Source: Adiantum capillus-veneris (taxonomy: Eukaryota > Streptophyta > Polypodiopsida > Polypodiales > Pteridaceae). Taken from it: a DNA stretch of 64,000 nt. The notes under the pieces are model-generated. The model was not told the origin of the DNA and made no database searches. It saw only the letters and a program-made list of their open reading frames with translations. Location of the stretch: positions 150,538,945 to 150,602,944 of the forward strand of contig CM043950.1 of assembly GCA_014529385.2 (NCBI GenBank), in the 5' to 3' direction. The translations under genes were made by a program, and so were the position numbers. This document shows, one piece after another, positions 56,050 through 64,000 of this stretch (position 1 is its first letter; each line of letters opens with the position of its first letter).

Positions 56050-57970
56050 AAAAAATAATGGCCATGTGATTGTATGGTCGACTAGGAGGGTGCCCGCTAG
56101 GTAAATTTGCTAACAATTGTCAAGTCTTTGCTTTTCATAGCCAATTGAAATGAATCATAACTTGAATAAGAGTCTCCCATGGAATAGATATCTCTACCTG
56201 CAAAAGCCTTTGCAAATTCATCAACCACTAGACATGTCCCTACAATTTTTATGGTCACCTTGCTCACTAGTTGCATATCCTATATAAACCTCAACGTGCC
56301 AATTTTTCTTGGGAACTATAAACCACGTGCTAGAGTAAGGGGTACAAGAGGGTTCTAAGATACCCATCTTAATCTTCTAATTGATCAAATCAAGCAACTT
56401 AGGAAGCTTTCAAAATAAGGATGGGCCGCAAATTCCAAGACAAATATGGAACAATGAATATTACCATTAGAGTTATTACAGTGGGATCTATACACCTAAT
56501 CTCACTAGAAAGTAAGAGCTTTCACATGTTTCTACAACATTTTTTGAAAGCATTTCCTTTCTTATAGATTTAAGAAATCTGCATCACCTACATTCATTTC
56601 CTATAGAGTTTCTTTAGTAAATGAATGCCCAATTTTACCTAGGTTTTAGAGAGTAGGCTGTCAAGAAGCCTTCTCCATAACTACATCACTCTCTTTTGGC
56701 AATGCAATAGCCACAAGCCTGACCTTCTTTGCCACTTAATGTTAACCTGCACTTCTTCTGCATCAAATCCCTCTTCAAACTCCAACAAAAGTTCATACAT
56801 ATTAAGAGAATATCTTAACAATGTCAAATCCATTGTGATCATTGGATTTCATAGTTGCATCCAATTCTCCCATTGTATCCACATATGAAAACTCTTCAAA
56901 AATACATGAAAATTACTTCAGCTGGATCCACTACTTCACAATTTTGAAACGCACCTTGGGCATTGCAAACATGTTGCTTCCCCCATTTTTGCTAGTTGTT
57001 CAAACTCCTCTAGGAGATCGGACCCTGTAAAGTCAACCCCAAGAATATTGAAGAAAAAGACTATATCTACATCCAATGGCAACAAGAATTTCTCCTTCAA
57101 AGCATCATCATAGTCTTGCTTTACAATGGCACTCAAAAACAATCATGGAATCCCTTGTACTCTTTGAACTCTTTTGTCCACTTTGGCAATGGATGATCTC
57201 TGAGAGTGTTCCTTTTCCTGGTATGGTCAACTCAAACATCAAAAGCTTAATAGCTTTCTTGCTATCGTAGATCTAGATTCTAACCTATGTAGATCTGTCA
57301 TTCAAAAGCTTTTTCTCCATTTGAAAACCAATAATGAAGGGTTGACCCAGTATAACTGGATAGGTAGATTGTTCTTGCATAAAGAAATTATATTCATCGC
57401 TCACATCCCCTATGGTAACTTTGCTAGTAGGGCACACACTATTACTAGCTATATATGTATACATTGAGAGGAAATCAATAGGTCTTTCTGATGCAGTTTC
57501 CCACTTGGCATAGTTGTTGATGTGAAAATTTTCCCTTCTGTATTGTTGTCATAGCATATGGCCAAAAAAATCCATTTCCAAAAGGACCTTTAGCAGTCTT
57601 ACCTTGGAATTTACTTTGAATTTGCATGCCATAGGTCAATGCTTCAACCACACTTGCATGGTGTTCTTGCAACATCTCTCCCTTCTTCTCTTCATGCCAC
57701 ATTTCCCAAATTCGGTCTTAAAGGGCAAGCCAGTTTCTTACAAATGAATCTTTCCATCCTTCCAAAAAAACAAATATTTACTCTTGGATTCTACAAATTT
57801 GATCATTCTTGATGTGAGTGAGGCTATCACGCCACATACAATTGAAAGTCCCACTTTCCTTTTGAGGACCCCTTTGCTTGGATACTAGTATTGAACCTTT
57901 ATCCTCAAGCTTAATAGCATTTATGTTAAGGTTCAACTCTTGTATAGCCTGCACAAGCGTATTGGTCATG
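56050..57970 (-). pseudogene. Decayed Ty3/gypsy gag-protease-RT
   Basis: On the minus strand: 57,778-57,969 gives LVQAIQELNLNINAI and a damaged zinc knuckle (CMWRDSLTHIKND). 57,300-57,420 gives YPVILGQPFIIGFQME of the protease end. 56,100-56,450 gives RT phrases (VDEFAKAFAGRDIYSMGD, YDSFQLAMKSKDLT). Many stops occur and integrase was not found. Confidence 0.7.
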
Positions 57971-58687
57971 TAAATTGTAGAGGCTAAAGATGATGCAAAC
58001 TAAAGAGATGGTTACAAGCTTGTCAACCTTTGAATTTGTTGAAATGCAAAAAAAATTGTGAGGCTTTGTAGCTTGCAAAGTAGGAAAAATCATCATTTCC
58101 CCATTACAAACATGTAATCAAGAATGCATTGGATCTAGTAGATACAAATTATGGGTTCCAACAAAGACTGCATCTATGGGTGGATGTAGGTGTTGGGGTA
58201 TAAAGCCCAATGTGGTCGCCCAGGTAAGTGGGCGGGCCGCCATGTATGTACACATATTCTTTTGTAAAAACCTAATAAGAACTCACTATGCTCTACACAT
58301 TACAGTAGAGCGAGTTCACCATGAGAGGCAGAAGTGAAAAATAGACCCGGTGGCCTCTACACCAAGACTATGCACAATGGCCTCATCATGGGGGGATACA
58401 CAATAGGGGCACCACCTAGCAAGATATGCGGCTAGGACGCATACATATACACAATGAAACATGCCATGGAAAACAATTTCAAGATCCACACCCAAATGTG
58501 GAATGGGGTGGTCAGAGAATAAGGTGAGAGGAGGGGTGAGTGAGTGAGAATGGGCTCGCTACTCGTGCATGTAGTAAGGAAGATAACGAGGTCAGGGATA
58601 CATGCAAGTATGCTCACTTCTCATACAAAAGGTGGCGAATCCGCAGACCTCAAGATGGAAGTAGCAAGATGATAGGAATATGAGAGG

Positions 58688-58758
<71 letters not shown>

Positions 58759-58781
58759 TGTGTGTGTGTGTGTGTGTGTGT
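58688..58781. repeat. (GA)n followed by (GT)n
   Basis: About 34 ga and 12 gt dinucleotides. Ser-Leu and Thr-His ORFs here are artefacts. Confidence 0.97.
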
Positions 58782-59004
58782 ATGGTGGAGAATCCGCACA
58801 CCTTAACATAAGCAGAAAAAAATGGCAAGGAACAAGCATATACCATACTCACAATGAGATGTATCCAAAGCGACACATAGTATGGCACCAAGATGGAGTG
58901 TGTTGATTGCTTGCAAAAGATGAATACAATAGGTAGCGTATGGCAGAAAAATGAGAAGGGAACAAGATCGTAGGAGGCATAATGGAGAGATGGGAGTTGA
59001 TGGC

Positions 59005-59168
59005 GAGGAATATCATGAGTGTGTCCACCCTTCTTCTTCTTGAAATTGTGCCTTCAACCCTTAATTACAAGTGGTGTGGAGGTGTGGAGGAATATCATGA
59101 GTGTGTCCACCCTTCTTCTTCTTGAAATTGTGCCTTCAACCCTTAATTACAAGTGGTGTGGAGGTGTG
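59005..59168. repeat. Perfect tandem duplication, 82-bp unit
   Basis: 59,005-59,086 and 59,087-59,168 are identical and begin gaggaatatcatgagtgtg. Confidence 0.93.
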
Positions 59169-60502
59169 GTGCTCATCTTTTATGCATGGTGATGGTGATG
59201 ATGATGGTGTTGTGATTATGTGATTAGGGTTCATGCTACAAGCATGTAGCACAAGAGTGTGTATGGATAGGTGTGTGTGTGTGTTCCCCCCCCCCCCCAA
59301 AGTGAGCTCTCATGGCCTCCTTATATAGGGAAGGAGGGAAGGAGGGAAGGATTTAGCAATATTTCTATTTGAGGTGAGTGTCCCACTTTGGTGACTAGGA
59401 AAATGGGGTGCATGTGACTGTGGCTCCCATCTTGTCTCCTCATTATTTAAAATACCAGAGTCAATAGAGAGAGAAGATGAGAGAATGTGGGTAGGATGTA
59501 GAGGATAGGAGATATTTACAATAGTTTAGCTTTGGCTAGACATAAGCTTACTAGGGAGAGAGAGAGAGAGGTAAGAAATTTACAAGAGAGATTGTCAAAG
59601 GTGGATAGTTGTTGATGAGGATGGATCCTCCAAAAATGGTGATAGAATCACTCTAGACTTGCCAAGACCTCATTAAAAGAGCCTTGTCTCTTGTAATCAT
59701 GCTTGAAGACTTGTAGAACCATAGCCATTCTAGAGGGAAGAAAATTGCGGATGGCCTGTGTCACCATTACACGAGAAAACTGGGGTCCACTACAAAAATC
59801 ATATCTCCGTGTTCATAACTCCAAAAATACTGAAAAAAATTGAGCTAAAAGTTGAGATTACGAGCTACATCTTTCATGTTGAACGCTCCTTCAGATTTGG
59901 GGTTCTTCTTTACTTAAAAAATTCAGCCAAATAATGTATTATTTGTGGCTGCAAAAGTCTTTTGGTGGTCCCCTTTGAGTGAACTTCTCTCTGGCCTTCA
60001 AGTGTAAGCTCCTTCATGTGTATGAAAACATGACCTAGAGTTTTGAAAAGATTGGCAATCATCTAGATGGAGGTATTATTGAAATTTGAAAGTGGGGTTG
60101 AGGTTTGAAAATGAAAACTAGTGAATAAAATATTTGGTAGGGTGGAATAATATATATACATGAAAAATATTTTTAAAAATACTAAATATATATATAATGT
60201 AATTTAGAATATATATATTTAATGATTAAGGTCAAAAGAGAGATCAACAAAGAAAGCTAACTTATTTATGCTACATCGTGATTGATTAGCATAAGTCTTA
60301 TTTATGTTATAAAGGCTAAAACGTTTGTGAAAAAGGGAAGAAAAAATCAAAAGTAACTTATATAATAGGAAATATTTTTTTGGTAAAAGGGAAAAAAATA
60401 TATGGGGGTTTCCATGCATAGAAAAGCTTGCCTCAACCATATCGTCGTGCTCTTCTTCTCACACTCTCTCTCGCGTCGCACTTCCACTCGTACTCCTTCA
60501 AC

Positions 60503-60514
60503 TGGTATCAGAGC
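60503..60514 (+). promoter_or_regulatory. Primer-binding site, initiator tRNA-Met type
   Basis: tggtatcagagc, two bases after the LTR end, the same arrangement as at 8,881-8,892. Confidence 0.93.
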
Positions 60515-61602
60515 TCAGATCGAGGCTCGGGGCAGCGTTTGTAGGTAGCCAGAGTCATCCGCTCAGATTGGAGTGAGATTCGACAGGCGAAGACACGGCC
60601 CCAATTCCTATGGATAAGCCCAAAGGGCTTGGTGTTCTCAGAATTTCATTCTGAGGTCATCTCGGCCACCGTTCGGCTTCGACAAAGATCTGCGCAGGCC
60701 ATTTTCAACTACATGGTCTTGGCGGGTGCAGATCCAACTCTGCAAATTTGGGGTTTCGGCCTACGACTGCAAGTGTTGAGGATATCTGCACTTCCAGAGT
60801 GTTGATTTGTGGCTATCTACACAACGAAGGACGGCTTACAGTTCTTGGAGGCGTGTCACATACGACACGGGCGCACCTACACACAGACTGTAGGCGACAT
60901 CCACCGGTTCATCAGGTAGCTTGTGTTTGTTGCTTGATATTCCAGATTTCATCCTGACATTGCAGGTACTTCCACATGGGATGTATTGTCAGAGATGATG
61001 TATGTCTGTTGAGGGTTTGTTGGCTGCAAGTCACGCAGCCAGCAAACAACCGCCGCAGCGATTACAGCATACAGTGGGAAATTTGTGGATGTATGACTTT
61101 GTGGGAAGTCTATGTACTGTCAGATTTACTGCAGCCTTTGTTGAGGCTCGAGTGAGGTTTTATTGAGCTGGGGGATTCTCAAATGTTGAGATCCTTTTGG
61201 TGATACAGGTCTTGGAGCGATCCCTCGAGCACCCTTAGATACGCAGCTAGGATGTATTGACTGTGAGTTAGACAGTTGGGATTGCATCTTTGCTTTACTG
61301 CCGTTGAGGCATTGTCGCAGTCTATGCTTACAGGACAGTGACAGGATAGTGAGAGATAGTACAGGTGCAGGACAGGTTTACCCACAGCTTACAGTGTTAG
61401 AGAGACAGTGGTTTTTTCAGCCGTTTTTGGTCTGTTTTTTAGTACACCATAGCCATTTTACAAAGGAGACTATGCCGAAATTTCTGCAGAATCTGAAGCT
61501 TTCTTGGTTCATTTGACAGGTTGATATTGGTTCAGAGGACAGTTTACAGGGGAAACTTTGCCGAATTTTTCCCAGGAAAGTAAACTACTGTGAAGCGTAG
61601 TT
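60515..61602 (+). other. Leader of the copia element
   Basis: No gene. It contains the hairpin-capable motif at 61,549-61,575, about 30 bases before the gag start. Confidence 0.75.
61549..61575 (+). promoter_or_regulatory. Leader motif with extended inverted repeat
   Basis: GGGGAAACTTTGCCGAA then TTTTTCCCAGG, flanked outside by AGTTTAC and GTAAACT. The inner (GGGGAAA/TTTCCC) and outer arms could form a two-part stem. Confidence 0.55.
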
Positions 61603-62475
61603 ATGGCTAGATCACAGGACACTGCTCTTTACAATATCAAGAAGCTAGATGGAACTAATTTCCCATTGTGGAAGAAGCAGATTTGGCACGTGTTGGTACA
61701 AAAGAAGCAGATAAAACCTATAAAGCTCAAGGGGATAAAACCAGAAGATATGGACGAAGATGAATGGAGCGAAATGGATGAATTGGCACTTTCTACCATT
61801 ATGCTGACTTTGGCAGAAAGCGTTTACTTCAATGTAGCAGACGAGATGTCGGCTTATCAAGCATGGACAAAGCTGAGTGATCTTTATGAGAAGCAGAGTG
61901 CAGCTTCACAGGTATACTGGCTTAAGAAGCTTGTTGACTTGAAGATGAAAGAAGGGACCCCTATGTCCAATCATCTAAATGAATTCAACACCATCTACAG
62001 TCAGTTGTCAGCTCAAGGTGTCAAGTTTGATGAACCTGTTAGAGCTATGTTCCTGTTGATCACATTGCCGGAAAGTTGGGACGCTTTTCGCACAGCTTTG
62101 AGTAATTCTGCACCTCCAGATGGTTTGACCATAGCAGCTGTAGAAGGCAATCTGCTTACTGAAGAAACCAACAGAAAGACAATGGACAAAGGCAAAGGAA
62201 CAGCCTTAGTTGTCAGGGGAAGGACCAAAGAAAAGTACAAAGGTGGAAAGAGGGATCAGTCTCGTAGCAAGTTCCGCAGTGCTAAAGGCAAGAATGACAT
62301 AGAATTCTACCATTGTGGCAAGAAGGGTCACATGAAAAGAGACTGCAGAGAATGGAAAGCAGAAAAAGGCAAAGAGAAAGCAGAAGACCATGGTGAGAAG
62401 AACAAGTCCTCAGTGAAGATTCAAGAAATAAATGTGACAAACACTGTTGCAAAGGATGACAGTCTAGTGTCATGA
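61603..62475 (+). CDS. Copia gag
   Basis: 290 codons, MARSQDTALYN start. The UBN2-type gag domain is clear (LDGTNFPLWKKQIW, MDELALSTIMLTLAESVY, YWLKKLVDLKMKEG, FDEPVRAMFLLITLPESW). A Lys/Arg-rich stretch precedes the zinc knuckle near residue 228, which reads FYHCGKKGHMKRDC. The first Cys of CX2CX4HX4C is Phe, so zinc binding should be impaired. The frame ends in TGA, after which the same frame runs on into protease; copia gag-pol is usually one frame, so the stop is probably a mutation. Confidence 0.9.
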   Translation: MARSQDTALYNIKKLDGTNFPLWKKQIWHVLVQKKQIKPIKLKGIKPEDMDEDEWSEMDELALSTIMLTLAESVYFNVADEMSAYQAWTKLSDLYEKQSAASQVYWLKKLVDLKMKEGTPMSNHLNEFNTIYSQLSAQGVKFDEPVRAMFLLITLPESWDAFRTALSNSAPPDGLTIAAVEGNLLTEETNRKTMDKGKGTALVVRGRTKEKYKGGKRDQSRSKFRSAKGKNDIEFYHCGKKGHMKRDCREWKAEKGKEKAEDHGEKNKSSVKIQEINVTNTVAKDDSLVS

Positions 62476-62487
62476 GATATCTACTTC

Positions 62488-63141
62488 TTGAAAAATACAA
62501 TGGACTCGGCTCTTCTTACAGCATCTGATGGAAATGCACTGAGTGACTGGATTATAGACTCAGGGGCATCACTTCATGTGTCTCCAAACAAGGAGTGGTT
62601 TACCTCTTATGTGACCACTAAAGATCATGTTCAGCTAGGCAATGGGCAGACATGTGAGATCTTAGGTGTTGGAGATGTTCAATTGAAGTTTCAGAATGGC
62701 TCTTCTTTCACGCTGAAGAATGTGAGACATGTTCCTGCAATTACAAAGAGCTTGATCAGCACAGGTTTACTTGATGATGCTGGCTACGTCACCACTTTTG
62801 GACAGAACATGTGGAAGATATCCAAGGGTTCTATGATAGTAGCACATGGAGTAAAGTCTGGAGGACTTTACATGATTTATGTATCAAATGTCTCTAAAAA
62901 TGTAATCAATGTAACCGAGCAGCCGAACGTTTCTTTGTGGCATAGCCGGTTAGGACATATGTCCAAGAAGGGAATGGAAATCTTGTCTCGTTCTGGTTAT
63001 TTGCCTAGCTTGTCATTTAATGATTTTGAATTCTATGACATTGTCTGTATGGTAAGCAAACACAGCAGCCACACAAGCATAGAAGCAGTAGAAGAGATAC
63101 ACAGTTGGCACTTGTTCATAGTGATTTGTGTGGACCTATGA
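62488..63141 (+). pseudogene. Copia protease and pre-integrase region
   Basis: In frame with gag. The protease has an intact DWIIDSGASLHVSP site and LRNVRHVP/LISTGLL-type phrases. The pre-integrase part has SLWHSRLGHMSKKGMEIL. Near 63,035-63,043 a one-base shift leaves the zinc-region cysteines (HCLYGKQ) in another frame; the last 30 codons are out-of-frame noise. Confidence 0.85.
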
Positions 63142-63611
63142 CTAACCTATCTCTAGGGGAAGCTTCTTACTTTATGACATTTATAGATGATTACTCGAGG
63201 AAAGTATGGGTGTACTTTCTCAAGCACAAGGATGAAGCGTTTAGTGTTTTCAAAACGTTTGTGACACTTGTGGAGAATCAGAGTGGCAAGAAGCTTAAAT
63301 GCTTACACACTGACAATGGTGGAGAGTATGTTTCAAAGGCCTTTCAGGACTTTTGTGAGTCAAAAGATATAAAACGTGAACTTACTGCTCCTTACAATCC
63401 TCCTCAAAATGGTGTTGCTGAGAGGATGAATAGGACCATACAAGAGAAGGTCAGAAGTATGTTGTCTAATGCACAACTGCCAAATGGGTTTGGGGTTGAA
63501 GCTGTATCAATAGCTGTTCACCTTATAAATATATCTCCTAGCAAGGTTGGCAGAGATGGTATGGTCAGGCAAAATGCCCTCATACAAGCATCTCAGAGTC
63601 TTTGGCTGTGA
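63042..63611 (+). pseudogene. Copia integrase core
   Basis: From the shifted frame: ALVHSDLCGPM, FIDDYSRKVWVYFLK (first Asp), LHTDNGGEYVS (second Asp) and PPQNGVAERMNR (Glu), the D-D-E core of Ty1-type integrase. A second frameshift near 63,545-63,560 ends the frame; its last 20 or so codons are not integrase. The enzyme would insert element DNA into chromosomes. Confidence 0.88.
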
Positions 63612-63957
63612 GGCATATACTCATGTTCCAAAGGAATTTAGGAACAAACTTGAGCCAAAGAGTAGAAAGTGCATCTTTCTAGGCTATGGTAATTCTGGTG
63701 AGATGGGGTACAGACTTTGGGATCCCAAATCCAGAAAGGTTATCCGCAGCAATGATGTTCACTCTAATGAAGCCAAATATCATTCTAAACCAGAGAGGGT
63801 TGAGGAGATTAGAAGAGTTGTCTTCCAAGAAGATGGACCTGCACGTGCAAGACAAAATGCCAAGGCTCAAGAGGAGCAAGGACAGGATAGAGTGGAACCA
63901 CAGGTTGTGGCTGAGCCTGAGCCACCTATTGTGCGTAGATCTGGACGTATCACGTGA
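63547..63957 (+). pseudogene. Copia integrase C-terminal region and linker towards RT
   Basis: 136 codons: VWSGKMPSYKHLRVFGCEAY and RKCIFLGYGNSGEMGYRLWD are hallmark copia phrases. A Glu/Gln-rich linker then ends RRSGRIT before TGA, where RRSGR.R..P is usual; the same frame continues PPDRFFPSMNY to the window end. Confidence 0.88.
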
Positions 63958-64000
63958 CCTCCTGATAGGTTTTTTCCATCTATGAACTATGTCATGTTGA

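Larger units (their letters stand above)
58191..60500 (+). repeat. LTR-like DNA upstream of the right-hand copia element
   Basis: The left end, tgttggggtataaagccc...gtcgcccagg, resembles the start of the short copia-like LTR. The right end, ctccttca, stands two bases before an initiator-Met primer site, so 60,500 is an LTR end. Whether one 2.3-kb LTR spans the interval or a shorter LTR ends at 60,500 cannot be decided without the other LTR. Confidence 0.4.
60501..64000 (+). mobile_element. Ty1/copia element, plus strand, continuing past the window
   Basis: Primer site, 1.1-kb leader, gag, protease and integrase occur in copia order. RT and RNase H would lie beyond 64,000. An in-frame TGA, two frameshifts and a late TGA show it is not functional, yet the domains are well kept. 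Confidence 0.92.

Noticed and set aside
58592-58891. Ser-Leu and Thr-His repeat ORFs
   Set aside because: They are translations of (GA)n/(GT)n.

Overview
The window reads as repeat-dense nuclear DNA of a land plant. Almost everything recognisable is an LTR retrotransposon, intact or decayed, of both Ty3/gypsy and Ty1/copia type. Primer-binding sites of the initiator-tRNA-Met type (TGGTATCAGAGC) sit at 8,881 and 60,503. I found no convincing host gene, tRNA, rRNA or CRISPR array. The nested insertions and many old relics suggest a large, TE-rich genome (fern, lycophyte, gymnosperm or similar); that placement is inference only.

Layout. 1-10,068: a minus-strand Ty3 element (gag, protease, RT, RNase H and a second RNase H; no integrase seen). 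Its right LTR is split by a complete 3.96-kb minus-strand copia-like element (5,122-9,081, TSD cgaca) that carries only gag and protease. 10,110-10,860: decayed gag. 10,960-15,224: mostly LTR-like and simple-sequence DNA ending in an LTR with a (GT)n tract. 15,900-16,420: chromovirus-like integrase relic. 19,330-24,964: a heavily mutated minus-strand gypsy copy. 25,320-26,020: another pol relic. 26,121-27,833: second copy of the short-LTR copia-like family, with a 366-bp tandem duplication. 27,834-32,244: LTR-like DNA, a gag relic and a 998-bp LTR. 33,700-36,416: plus-strand gypsy integrase relics.

36,417-49,912 is the centrepiece: a 13.5-kb minus-strand Ty3 element with 602/560-bp LTRs. It is inserted into one of those relics, whose reading frame resumes at 49,913. 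Its whole gag-pol lies in one frame broken only by five stop codons. The integrase is followed, in the same open frame, by a second retropepsin-like domain (DTGA) and a roughly 240-residue tail. The usual protease position carries DGGA instead. The 3' region is bracketed by two near-identical polypurine tracts and holds a 101-codon ORF.

50,380-54,072: a small relic and the third copy of the short-LTR copia-like family, on the plus strand. 54,073-55,060: diverged ~280-bp tandem repeats with a palindrome. 56,050-57,970: minus-strand gypsy relic. 58,191-64,000: LTR-like DNA, then a plus-strand Ty1/copia element (gag, protease, integrase) that runs off the window.

The copia-like family looks non-autonomous and would depend on enzymes supplied in trans. 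The copia element at the right end, with similar LTR ends and the same primer site, is a possible but unproven partner. A short hairpin-capable motif recurs in the leaders of both copia and gypsy elements.
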